The position numbers and the translations under genes were made by a program. DNA of 64,000 nt from Metallococcus carri (GTDB lineage Bacteria > Actinomycetota > Actinomycetes > Actinomycetales > Dermatophilaceae), in the NCBI RefSeq assembly GCF_011440275.1, contig NZ_JAAOIV010000007.1, positions 62,001-126,000 of the forward strand, written 5' to 3'. How positions within the stretch are numbered: position 1 is the first letter of the stretch; each line of letters begins with the position of its first letter. Below are positions 18,266 through 26,636 of the stretch, piece by piece. The notes beneath the pieces are model-generated. The model saw nothing but the letters and a program-made list of their open reading frames with translations. It searched no databases and had not been told where the DNA came from.

Positions 18266-20131
18266 CTAGGTGGCGCGGCGGGATAACCCCGGGACCCGGG
18301 AGGTGAGCGGCCGCAACAGCTGGTCGATCTCGCTCACCCGCATCCGGCGGGCGAGCACGACATACACCCCGAGGAAGAGCGCGCCGCCGATGACGACGGT
18401 GAGCACATTGGTGAGCCGGGCATAAGGGTCGAGCACGGCTTCGATGCCGAACCGGGCGAGGGCCGCGGCGAGTGCGCCGGCGGTCGCTGCGATGGCCAGG
18501 CGGACGTAGGTGCGAGCGACACCGGTGAGGGTGAACCTCCCGACCGAGCGCTGCAGCCAGACGACCCCGACAACGGCCTGAGCGACATAACTGAGGGATT
18601 GCGCGGCCGCGACGCCCGGGCCGACGAAGCGGTCGGGCAGGGTCAGGGCGACCATGGTGAAGGCGATCGCGACCACGGTGCAGATGACCTGCATCCAAAA
18701 CGGCGTGCGGGCGTCCTCGTAGGCGTAGAACACCCGCTGCACGAGCACGCAGACGGTGAACGGCACGATGCCGATCATCATCGCGATCGTGGGATAACCG
18801 ACGATCGTGCCGTCGCCACCCAGATAGGCGCGGGTGACCGGCACGGCGAGCACGAGACAACCGATCGTCACCGCCACGGTGGACAGACCGGACAGCCGCA
18901 AACCGGTGGTGATGTCGTCGAGCACCTGGCCAGTGCGCCGCTCGTGGGCCGCCTTGGACATCCGGGTGTAGAGCGCGGTCACCAGGCTGAGCGTCACCAG
19001 CGAGTGCGGCAGCATGAACAACAAGAAGGCGATCGAGTTGGCGAAGCTGCCGCTGTTGCCGGGCGGGACACTGTTGAGCACATTGGTCGAGACCGTCACT
19101 CCCACCTGCTGCACGACCACCGCGGCGAAGGCCCAGATGGCGATGGTCGAGGCGGTGCGCAGGCCGACGCCGCGGAAGGTGAAATCCGGGGTGAAGGTGT
19201 AACCGGCACGGCGCAGTGGGATGACGAGCACCAGCGCTTGGGCGGCGATGCCCAAGGTGGTGAACCCGGCAAGCGCGACGATATTGCCGGTGGTCCAATT
19301 GCTCGCGGTGGCCAGGTCGCCGCGGTGGGTGGTCATCAGCAGCCACGCCACGCCGATGATCGACACCACATTCGCCAGCGCGGGCGACCACATGAACGCC
19401 CCGAACCGGCTGCGCGAGTTCAGGACCTCGCCGAGCAGCGTGTAGACGCCGTAGAAGAAGATCTGCGGCAGGCAGATGAAGGCGAAGGTGACGCCGAGGC
19501 TGAAGGGCAGCCGGCCGCTCGTGTCCATCAGCCGGAAGACGAGCGGCGACGCCGCGGTGAACAGCACCGTGATGGCGAGCAGGATGGTCATCGACAGCGT
19601 GAGCAACCGGTCGGTGTAGCGCTTGCCGCCGTCGCCGTGGCTGAGCGCCCGGGTGAGCTGCGGCACCAGCACGGCGTTGAGGACACCGCCCGCCAACAGG
19701 ATGTAGATCATGTTGGGCAAGGTGTTGGCGGTGTTCCACGCGTCCGCGGTCTTGGTCGCATCGCCGATCGCCGCGGCCACCAGACCGGTGCGCAGGAAGC
19801 CCAGCAGCCGGGAGGTCAGGGTGCCGGCGGCCATGATCGCGCTGGACCGCAGGATGCCACCGCGGCCACCCGTGTCGGCCGCCTCCGCCGCAGGTCCGGT
19901 CTCGCCGGCCAGCGCGGCGTCCGGTGACGCGGTCACCGGCGAAGGATGGCCGTCGCCGGCGCTGCGCCAAGCTGTGCCGAGGCTGGGCCGGTTCGCGGCG
20001 GCGTCCGCCCCGATCCACTCGGCATACTGCTGCCCGAGCGAGCCCGGCATCTCCGGCAAAGCCGGGTGGTATGGCGAGGCCGCCTGGTACAGCGAACCCA
20101 GGGACGAACCGGGAGCGTCGGGTGGCGTCAT
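18266..20131 (-). CDS. murJ: Lipid II flippase MurJ (MviN)
   Basis: Flips lipid II across the membrane for peptidoglycan synthesis. About 621 residues from the ATG at 20129-20131 (MTPPDAPGSSLGSLY), which overlaps the preceding gene by four bases. A disordered N-terminal tail of about 100 residues precedes some 14 membrane helices. The family motif GTLTSRLLGFLRTGLVAAAIG and the region ADAWNTANTLPNMIYILLAGG are present. Frames extending upstream of 20131 run inside the previous gene and are not coding. The regulatory pseudokinase that mycobacteria carry as a C-terminal fusion is coded just downstream. Confidence 0.96.
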   Translation of the reverse strand: MTPPDAPGSSLGSLYQAASPYHPALPEMPGSLGQQYAEWIGADAAANRPSLGTAWRSAGDGHPSPVTASPDAALAGETGPAAEAADTGGRGGILRSSAIMAAGTLTSRLLGFLRTGLVAAAIGDATKTADAWNTANTLPNMIYILLAGGVLNAVLVPQLTRALSHGDGGKRYTDRLLTLSMTILLAITVLFTAASPLVFRLMDTSGRLPFSLGVTFAFICLPQIFFYGVYTLLGEVLNSRSRFGAFMWSPALANVVSIIGVAWLLMTTHRGDLATASNWTTGNIVALAGFTTLGIAAQALVLVIPLRRAGYTFTPDFTFRGVGLRTASTIAIWAFAAVVVQQVGVTVSTNVLNSVPPGNSGSFANSIAFLLFMLPHSLVTLSLVTALYTRMSKAAHERRTGQVLDDITTGLRLSGLSTVAVTIGCLVLAVPVTRAYLGGDGTIVGYPTIAMMIGIVPFTVCVLVQRVFYAYEDARTPFWMQVICTVVAIAFTMVALTLPDRFVGPGVAAAQSLSYVAQAVVGVVWLQRSVGRFTLTGVARTYVRLAIAATAGALAAALARFGIEAVLDPYARLTNVLTVVIGGALFLGVYVVLARRMRVSEIDQLLRPLTSRVPGLSRRAT

Positions 20132-22455
20132 TCCTCGTCCGGTGGTCTCGGGGTCAGGTCGTCGGTGGGGGCGCGCTGCGGGTCGGCGTCGATGACCGCT
20201 TCGGCCGGGGTGGCGAGCGGGCCACCCGGGGTGACCGGCGAGGTCGGCCGGCCCCGGCGGATGCTGCGCAGCGTGCCGACCAGCAACACCAGCCCGGCCA
20301 CGATACCGAGGACGACATAGATCCACGACGACGGCGGACGCACGTTGATGCTCAACTGCGTCGGCGAGGTCGGATCGGGGCCGAGCAGCGTGCCGTCGGG
20401 GGTCGTGAGGACCGCGTCGACCAACACTTCACCGGGAGCGACCGCGACCACAGTCGTGCGCACGCTGGTGCGGGAGGTGGCGCCGACCTGCGCCGGCAGG
20501 GTCGGCTGCTCCGGGATGCGCAGCAGGTATTTGCGCGGCTGGAGGGTGAGGCGCAGATCGTGCACGGGGCGCGACAGCCCGTTGACGACCGTGACCGACA
20601 GCTTGCCGGAGTCGGCGAGCAGGTTGACGCTGGACGGGTTGACGGTGACCTTGGCCAGGATGTTCGCGAGCGCGGTGCCGTCGGCGGACAACACCTGGCG
20701 CAGGCCGGTGGCATTGCCGCGCCAGCGCACCGAGCCGATCTCGTCCAGCGCGCGACCCCGGTCGGCGGCGATCCCGCTGGAGTCGACCGCGATCGAGGTG
20801 ACCGCGTCCAGCCGGCGCCGGAACTCCGCCAGCTGACGCAGGTCGTCGCGGCCGACGGGCACCGGCGGCGGGGCGGGGATGCTGGGGGCGGCCGGGGTGG
20901 AGAGGAGCCGGGCGGCGGGTGCCTTGGCCTGCGCGGTCAGCGACTGGGTCGCTGTGGCGGTGCTGAGCCAGGGCGCGGTGCGGATCGCGGCGACGACGGC
21001 CGAGAGCGACTGAGGGTCGGAGATTGCGGTGCGCGGCACGACCAGCGCTGCGCTGCGGGTGTCGCCGGGCCGCTGCTGGTAAAGGGCGAGCAGCTCCGCC
21101 TGCAGGCGGCGCACCCGCACACCGGGGTCGACGCTCGCATCGGCGAGCAGGCTGCTCAGCCGGTCGTCATACAGCAGGACGCCCGCGGTGCCAGTCAGGC
21201 GGCGCACGTCGGTGCCGAGCACCCCGCTGGCGTCGACCGCGCGCGTCGGCAGCAGCAACGACGCGGCCGAGCCGCGGGCCGCCTGCCACAGGCGCAACAT
21301 CGCCCCCGTGGCGCTCGCGGACTGGTCGGCGGCCGGCCAGGCGACCGTGGTGGTGCTGACCTGGGCGAGCCGTTGCGGCAGGCCCCGGCCGAGCATGCGC
21401 TGCAGGATCTGGTTGGCCCGCAGGCTGCCGAGACCGGTGAGGTCGGGGTCGCCATACGGCGTCCACCACACCGGGACGCGACTGTCCTGCAGCTGCCGCA
21501 GCAGGGTGTCGGCGAGCGCGGTGACCGGATCGGTCGTGGTCGGTGTGGTGGTGCTGCTGCTGGAGGAACTCGTCGGCCCGCTGCTGGTCGGTGAGTCCGT
21601 GCCGGAGGCGGTGCTCGTCGGCGACGGCGTCTGGGTCGGGGTGGACGTCGGGGTGGACGTCGCCGACGGCGAGGTGGAGGACGACGGCGCTGCGGTGGCG
21701 GTGGGCGGTTCGCCCTGGGTCGGGGTGGACAGCGGTGGCAGGTCGGGGTCGGCCGCGACCGGCGGGTCGACGATCGAGGGATCGACGACGAAGGTCACCG
21801 GGTCACCCTGGAAGGCCGCGACCGTGCGGGCGATCGCGGAGTTCGGGCCGATCGCCTTGGTCCACGCGGCGGTGCGGGCCGCTCCGGCCGGACCGAATAG
21901 CGCCGGGTCGGCCGGCAGCGTCAACGGCACGATCACCGTGGTGCCGATCGGCGTGGTGGCGCTCTGCGTGCCCCACTCCAAGGTGGTGCGGGTCGACTGC
22001 AGGGTCGAGGTGCTGGTCACCGCGCTGCCTTCGGTGACGGTGATCGTCATCGGCAGCGACGCATAGGTATAGGAGTAGCCGAGCTTGTCCGCGGCGATGG
22101 TGGCGGTGAACCGCACCGTCTGACCCGGGGCGAGATTCCCCACCGTCGTGGTCGCCACCTCCTGCTGGGCCATCCGGCGACTGCCGTCCGACCAGGACGA
22201 GACGCCGTATGGCGTGTCGAGCAGGCTTCCCCCGAGCGCGACGTGGACGACGACCTGGTCCAGCGGTCCTCCGGTGGTGTTGGTCACCGTGCCGCCCACC
22301 GTGGTCGGCGAGTTCTTGCTGGCCAGCTCACCCGCCGGGTCCAGGTGCAGCGCGACGGTCGGGGCGTCGGCATACACCGGGGGTGCGAAACCGACGAGAC
22401 CGAGCAGGGTGAGGAGGGCGACCCAGACGGCCGTCGCGCGACGCAGGCGGGACAC
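20128..22455 (-). CDS. DUF6049-type secreted/membrane protein
   Basis: A large protein of about 775 residues if it begins at GTG 22453-22455 (VSRLRRATAVWVALL). It has a signal peptide (VALLTLLGLVGFAPPVYADA), a long extracytoplasmic region with an internal Ser/Thr/Pro-rich linker, and one C-terminal membrane helix (IYVVLGIVAGLVLLVGTL) before a basic cytoplasmic tail. A protein of this layout between the NUDIX gene and murJ is a standard actinobacterial feature and is usually annotated DUF6049. Function unknown; a cell-envelope role with MurJ is inferred from conserved linkage. The start lacks a clear ribosome-binding site. Confidence 0.8.
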   Translation of the reverse strand: MSRLRRATAVWVALLTLLGLVGFAPPVYADAPTVALHLDPAGELASKNSPTTVGGTVTNTTGGPLDQVVVHVALGGSLLDTPYGVSSWSDGSRRMAQQEVATTTVGNLAPGQTVRFTATIAADKLGYSYTYASLPMTITVTEGSAVTSTSTLQSTRTTLEWGTQSATTPIGTTVIVPLTLPADPALFGPAGAARTAAWTKAIGPNSAIARTVAAFQGDPVTFVVDPSIVDPPVAADPDLPPLSTPTQGEPPTATAAPSSSTSPSATSTPTSTPTQTPSPTSTASGTDSPTSSGPTSSSSSSTTTPTTTDPVTALADTLLRQLQDSRVPVWWTPYGDPDLTGLGSLRANQILQRMLGRGLPQRLAQVSTTTVAWPAADQSASATGAMLRLWQAARGSAASLLLPTRAVDASGVLGTDVRRLTGTAGVLLYDDRLSSLLADASVDPGVRVRRLQAELLALYQQRPGDTRSAALVVPRTAISDPQSLSAVVAAIRTAPWLSTATATQSLTAQAKAPAARLLSTPAAPSIPAPPPVPVGRDDLRQLAEFRRRLDAVTSIAVDSSGIAADRGRALDEIGSVRWRGNATGLRQVLSADGTALANILAKVTVNPSSVNLLADSGKLSVTVVNGLSRPVHDLRLTLQPRKYLLRIPEQPTLPAQVGATSRTSVRTTVVAVAPGEVLVDAVLTTPDGTLLGPDPTSPTQLSINVRPPSSWIYVVLGIVAGLVLLVGTLRSIRRGRPTSPVTPGGPLATPAEAVIDADPQRAPTDDLTPRPPDEE

Positions 22456-22460
22456 GGAGC

Positions 22461-22946
22461 TCAGGCGGGCCCGGACAGGTGCTGCCAGGCCGCATGCGCG
22501 ATGCGGCGCTCGTTGGCGAAGGTCAGGCGCTGGTCGACCTCGTCCAGCCGGAACCAAGCGGCCTCGACCGCCTCGTGGTCCGGGTCGTTCTCGATGGTGA
22601 TCTCGCCGCCGAGCGCTTCGAGCAGATAGTGATGCACCCGCTTGTGGATCCGGAAGCGCGGCGTGGAGAACCAATAGTCGATCGTGCCGAGGGTGACGAG
22701 CGCTCGACCGCTGATGCCGGTCTCCTCGGCGACCTCGCGCACCGCGGTCTCGACCAGGGTTTCACCGGGCTCGACATGGCCCTTGGGCAGACACCACTCC
22801 AGCCGGCCGGCGCGGTTGTAGCGCGCGATCAGCGCGAGCCAGGCGAAACCGCCGCGCACGTCGATGATCACCCCACCTGCAGAGATCTCCTCCAGCGAAG
22901 GCAGCCGCCGGGTGGGGCGGTGCGCTCGAGGAACCTGCAGGGTCAT
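22461..22946 (-). CDS. NUDIX hydrolase
   Basis: A 161-residue NUDIX-family pyrophosphohydrolase. The NUDIX box is intact: GHVEPGETLVETAVREVAEE followed by TGI. The start is the ATG at 22944-22946 (MTLQVPRAHRP), just before divergent pcnA. Proteins at this locus hydrolyse nucleoside diphosphate derivatives; the actual substrate is unknown. The stop lies five bases before the proposed start of the DUF6049 gene. Confidence 0.92.
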   Translation of the reverse strand: MTLQVPRAHRPTRRLPSLEEISAGGVIIDVRGGFAWLALIARYNRAGRLEWCLPKGHVEPGETLVETAVREVAEETGISGRALVTLGTIDYWFSTPRFRIHKRVHHYLLEALGGEITIENDPDHEAVEAAWFRLDEVDQRLTFANERRIAHAAWQHLSGPA

Positions 22947-23001
22947 TCCGTCACTGTAGCCAGCGGAACGCCCGATCGCAGCCTCCCCGTAGGCTTGTCC
23001 G

Positions 23002-24486
23002 GTGCCTGCCCCCGACGACGCGACCATGCGTGACCTGCAACGACGGGCCGTCGCCAGGCTCGCCCCGCACCTGGAGCTGCTGACCGAGCTGGGCCGGGTG
23101 TTCACCGCTGCCGGGCACGAGCTCGCCCTGGTCGGCGGCCCGGTGCGCGATGCCTTCCTCGGCCGGCGGACCTCCGACCTCGACCTGACCACCTCGGCCT
23201 CGCCGGAGCAGACCGAGGCACTCGTGCGCCCCTGGGGTGAAGCGGTGTGGGATATCGGTCGCGCCTTCGGCACGATCGGGGTGCTCAAGGACGGTGACAA
23301 GGTCGAGATCACCACCTACCGCGCCGACGCCTACGACGGGCAGACCCGCAAGCCGGTCGTCGCCTTCGGCTCCTCGCTCACCGAAGATCTCGTCCGCCGC
23401 GACTTCACCGTCAATGCGATGGCGCTGCGGCTGCCGGATCTGGAGTTCGTCGACCCGTATGACGGCCTGCGCGCCCTCGCCGAACGCACGCTCGACACCC
23501 CGACCGCACCCGAGGTGTCCTTCGCCGACGACCCCTTGCGAATGCTGCGGGCGGCCCGGTTCACCGCGCAGCTGGACTTCCGGGTCGCGCCCCGGGTGGA
23601 GACGGCGATGCGCGAGCGCGCCTCGACCATCGAGATCGTGTCGGCCGAGCGGATCCGCGACGAGCTGAGCAAGCTCGTGCTGGCCGACAACCCGCGGCCG
23701 GGTCTGGCGCTGCTGGTCGACACCGGCCTGGCCGAGCTGGTGCTGCCCGAGCTGCCCGCCCTGCAGCTGGAGATCGACGAGCACCACCGGCACAAGGACG
23801 TCTACCAGCACTCGCTCACCGTGCTCGAGCAGGCGATGGCACTCGAGGGCCCGCGGTCGGTGCCCGGGGTCGAGACGGTCGAACCGGTGCCCGGCCCCGA
23901 CCTGGTGTTGCGGTTGGCTGCGCTGCTGCACGACATCGGCAAGCCGGCGACCCGGCGGTTCGAATCCGGTGGCGGCGTGTCCTTCCACCACCACGAGGTG
24001 GTCGGCGCCAAGCTGGCCCGCAAACGACTGCGCGCCCTGCGGTTCGACAAGGACACGATCCGCGATGTCTGCCGGCTGATCGAGTTGCACCTGCGCTTCC
24101 ACGGGTATGGCGAGGGCCAGTGGACCGACTCCGCGGTCCGCCGCTATATCACCGACGCGGGGCCCTTGCTGTCGCGATTGCACCTGTTGACTCGCTCGGA
24201 CTCCACCACCCGCAATCGTCGCAAGGCGGCCCGGCTCGCCTCGACCTATGACGAGTTGGAGGCGCGGATCGAGAAGCTGCAGGCCGCCGAGGAGCTGGGC
24301 AAGGTGCGGCCGGAACTCGACGGCAATCGGATCGGCGAGATCCTCGGCATACCTCCGGGTCCGGTGCTCGGCCGGGCCTATCAGCACCTGCTGGCCTTCC
24401 GGCTCGATCAGGGCCCGGTCGGCGAGGACGCGGCGCGGGAGGAATTGCTGCGCTGGTGGGCCGAGCAGCCCGAATCCGGTCAGTAG
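23002..24486 (+). CDS. pcnA: CCA tRNA nucleotidyltransferase / poly(A) polymerase family with HD domain
   Basis: Adds or repairs the 3' CCA end of tRNAs; 494 residues from a GTG at 23002. The nucleotidyltransferase head has LVGGPVRDAFLGR and the catalytic DLDLTT. The neck contains FADDPLRMLRAARFTAQLDF. An HD domain follows (LAALLHDIGKPATR), as in the bacterial class with phosphohydrolase activity. It is divergent from the NUDIX-DUF6049-murJ block, a conserved actinobacterial arrangement. Confidence 0.94.
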   Translation: MPAPDDATMRDLQRRAVARLAPHLELLTELGRVFTAAGHELALVGGPVRDAFLGRRTSDLDLTTSASPEQTEALVRPWGEAVWDIGRAFGTIGVLKDGDKVEITTYRADAYDGQTRKPVVAFGSSLTEDLVRRDFTVNAMALRLPDLEFVDPYDGLRALAERTLDTPTAPEVSFADDPLRMLRAARFTAQLDFRVAPRVETAMRERASTIEIVSAERIRDELSKLVLADNPRPGLALLVDTGLAELVLPELPALQLEIDEHHRHKDVYQHSLTVLEQAMALEGPRSVPGVETVEPVPGPDLVLRLAALLHDIGKPATRRFESGGGVSFHHHEVVGAKLARKRLRALRFDKDTIRDVCRLIELHLRFHGYGEGQWTDSAVRRYITDAGPLLSRLHLLTRSDSTTRNRRKAARLASTYDELEARIEKLQAAEELGKVRPELDGNRIGEILGIPPGPVLGRAYQHLLAFRLDQGPVGEDAAREELLRWWAEQPESGQ

Positions 24487-24504
24487 CTCACTCGCCTGCC
24501 CCCG

Positions 24505-24605
24505 GCCCACTTGCATGCCTGCGGTCGACTCGCATGCGGTGACCACCGTCTGCGAGTGCTGTGCCCGCATGCGAGTGCCACGCCCGCATGCAGGTGACGG
24601 CTGTG
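24505..24605. repeat. Cluster of short GCATGC-centred repeats
   Basis: In about 100 bases after pcnA there are four near-palindromic blocks: TTGCATGCCTG, CTCGCATGCGG, CCGCATGCGAG and CCGCATGCAGG. GCGAGTGCTGTGCCCGCA and GCGAGTGCCACGCCCGCA also form a direct repeat. They lie just upstream of the operator-like palindrome for the sugar gene cluster. Purpose unknown; a regulator-binding array or repeat debris are both possible. Confidence 0.5.
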
Positions 24606-24608
24606 TGC

Positions 24609-24624
24609 AAATGTTCTAACATTT
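24609..24624. promoter_or_regulatory. Operator-like palindrome upstream of the sugar/inositol gene cluster
   Basis: AAATGTTCTAACATTT has 7-base arms AAATGTT and AACATTT around two central bases. It is strikingly AT-rich in a high-GC context and ends six bases before the ATG at 24631. Binding by a GntR-, LacI- or ROK-type sugar repressor is a reasonable inference; no such regulator gene is adjacent. Confidence 0.6.
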
Positions 24625-24630
24625 AGCCGT

Positions 24631-25509
24631 ATGACGGCTCTCGCCAGCCGGATCGCCGGCGCGCCGATCTCGTGGGGGGTATGTGAGGTCCCGGACTGGG
24701 GCTGGCAGCTTGCCCCCGGAATCGTGCTGGACCAGATGGGCGAACTTGGCCTGGGCGCAACGGAATTCGGCCCCGATGGCTTCCTGCCCAAGGACCCGGC
24801 CGAGAAGGTGAGCCTGCTGTCGGCATACGAACTGCGATCGGTCGGCCAGTTCGTCCCGGCGGTGCTGCACCGGACCGACCACGACCCGCTGCCGGCGATT
24901 GCGGACGCCCTCGACGCGCTCGTCGTCGCGCAAGCGAATGTGCTCGTGCTGGCCGCGGCGACCGGGACGGCGGGTTATGACGGCCGGCCGAGCCTGGACG
25001 AGCAGGGCTGGGAGCTGCTGCTCGAGCGGCTCGACCTCATCCGGGCCGCGGCCGCCGAGCGCGGGCTGACCGCCGCCCTGCACCCGCATGTCGGCACGAT
25101 GATCGAACGCGAGCCGGAGGTGCGGCGCGCCCTCGACGACAGCCGGATCGACCTATGCCTGGACACCGGTCATCTGCTGATCGGTGGCACCGACCCGGTG
25201 CGGATCGCCCGCGAGACGCCCGAGCGCATCGCGCATGTGCACCTGAAGGATGTGCGCGCCGATCTCGCTGCCGCCGTGCGCGCCGGTGATCTCAGTTACG
25301 CGGATGCGGTGCGAGCTGGCCTGTACGTGCCGCTCGGCAGCGGCCAGGTCGACATCGCCGGCATCGTCACCGCCCTCGAGGCAGAGCAGTATGCCGGCTG
25401 GTACGTCCTCGAGCAGGACACCATGCTCGCCGACGGGGACACCGGCGTGAGCGCGATGCGTGATGTCAGCGCATCCATCGCCTTCCTGATGGGCCTGGGC
25501 CTGGCATGA
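24631..25509 (+). CDS. Sugar isomerase/epimerase, IolE/IolH-like TIM barrel
   Basis: A 292-residue TIM-barrel protein of the xylose-isomerase-like superfamily. The N terminus ISWGVCEVPDWGWQL resembles inosose dehydratase (IolE) and IolH. Metal-ligand regions are visible: ALHPHVGTMIE, LCLDTGHLLIGG and IAHVHLKDV. It is followed by a complete sugar ABC importer in the same direction, so it probably acts on the imported polyol. Whether it is a dehydratase or an isomerase cannot be settled from sequence alone; no other inositol genes are in the window. Confidence 0.8.
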   Translation: MTALASRIAGAPISWGVCEVPDWGWQLAPGIVLDQMGELGLGATEFGPDGFLPKDPAEKVSLLSAYELRSVGQFVPAVLHRTDHDPLPAIADALDALVVAQANVLVLAAATGTAGYDGRPSLDEQGWELLLERLDLIRAAAAERGLTAALHPHVGTMIEREPEVRRALDDSRIDLCLDTGHLLIGGTDPVRIARETPERIAHVHLKDVRADLAAAVRAGDLSYADAVRAGLYVPLGSGQVDIAGIVTALEAEQYAGWYVLEQDTMLADGDTGVSAMRDVSASIAFLMGLGLA

Positions 25510-25638
25510 GGAGCGACACGCCTCGCCACAAAGCACCCCATCCGGCCGCCCGGGCTGGTGGGATGTCCCACGGATGCCGCGCGCAGCGGCATACGCCCTC
25601 GCGTCTCGTCGCGACGTGAGTGACCGAAAGGACCAGCA

Positions 25639-26622
25639 ATGAACCGCACACCCCGTATGGCGGCCCTCGGCCTGGCGGCCGCGCTCGCCCTGGCCGGCTG
25701 CTCCAGCTCCGGCGGCAAGAAGGCGACCGAGAGCTCGGCTGCTCCCGGAGGTAAGGCGAACACCCCGTCGATGACGGTGGCGCTGGTGACCCACTCGGGG
25801 CCGGGCGACACCTTCTGGGACCTGGTGCGCAAGGGCGCGCAGGCGGCCGCGGCGAAGGACAACATCAAGCTGGAGTATTCGGCCGACCCCGACGGCACCA
25901 AGCAGGCCTCGCTGGTGCAGGCGGCGGTGGACAAGAAGGTCGACGGCATCGCCACGACGCTCGCCAAGCCGGACGCCATGAAGGGCGCGGTCGGCAACGC
26001 GGTCAAGGCCAAGATCCCGGTGGTCGGGCTCAACTCCGGCTCGGATGTCTACAAGAACTTCGGCATGATCGGTTTCTTCGGTCAGCCGGAAAAGGTCGCC
26101 GGGCAGGCGGTCGGCGACAAGCTCAAATCGGCCGGCGCCAAGAAGCCGATCTGCATCATCCACGAGCAGGGCAATGTCGGCCTGGAGGACCGCTGCAATG
26201 GCGTGAAGGAGAAGGTGCCGGCGACCCAGATCGTCTACGTCAACGGCAACGACCTGCCGTCGGTGCAATCCACGGTCACGGCAAAACTGCAGCAGGACAA
26301 GGCGATTGACTGGATCGTCGGGCTCAACGCCGACATCACACTCAATGCGGTCAAGGCCAAGAAGGCCGCCGGGTCCAGCGCCAAGGTCGGCACCTTCGAC
26401 ACCAACGCCGACCTGGTCAAGGCGATCCAGGGCGGCGACGTCGAATTCGCGGTCGACCAGCAGCCGTGGCTGCAGGGTTATCTCGCGGTCGACTCGATCT
26501 GGCTCTACACGACCAACGGTGACACCGTGGGCGGTGGCATGCCGACGCTCACCGGGCCGGCCTTCGTCGACAAGTCCAATGTCGACGCGGTCGCGAAGTT
26601 CGCGGCGGCCGGCACCCGCTGA
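25639..26622 (+). CDS. Sugar ABC transporter substrate-binding lipoprotein
   Basis: A 327-residue lipoprotein with signal peptide and lipobox LALAGCSSSGG (Cys near residue 21). It belongs to the periplasmic-binding-protein family for ribose, galactose and inositol (MTVALVTHSGPGDTFWDLVRKGA, AAVDKKVDGIATTLAKP, GLNADITLNAVKAKKAAG). An AAAGGA ribosome-binding site precedes the ATG. Permease and ATPase follow directly. An inositol-type ligand is suggested by the neighbouring IolE/IolH-like gene but is not shown. Confidence 0.9.
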   Translation: MNRTPRMAALGLAAALALAGCSSSGGKKATESSAAPGGKANTPSMTVALVTHSGPGDTFWDLVRKGAQAAAAKDNIKLEYSADPDGTKQASLVQAAVDKKVDGIATTLAKPDAMKGAVGNAVKAKIPVVGLNSGSDVYKNFGMIGFFGQPEKVAGQAVGDKLKSAGAKKPICIIHEQGNVGLEDRCNGVKEKVPATQIVYVNGNDLPSVQSTVTAKLQQDKAIDWIVGLNADITLNAVKAKKAAGSSAKVGTFDTNADLVKAIQGGDVEFAVDQQPWLQGYLAVDSIWLYTTNGDTVGGGMPTLTGPAFVDKSNVDAVAKFAAAGTR

Positions 26623-26636
26623 ACGAGAGGTTGGGT

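Noticed and set aside
18138-20018. A 626-codon minus-strand frame out of phase with murJ
   Set aside because: Arg/His-rich translation typical of a shifted high-GC frame; murJ in the other phase has clear membrane helices and motifs.
22951-24570. A 539-codon minus-strand frame opposite pcnA
   Set aside because: Pure shadow of a high-GC gene; the plus-strand frame has all CCA-enzyme motifs and the minus frame has none.
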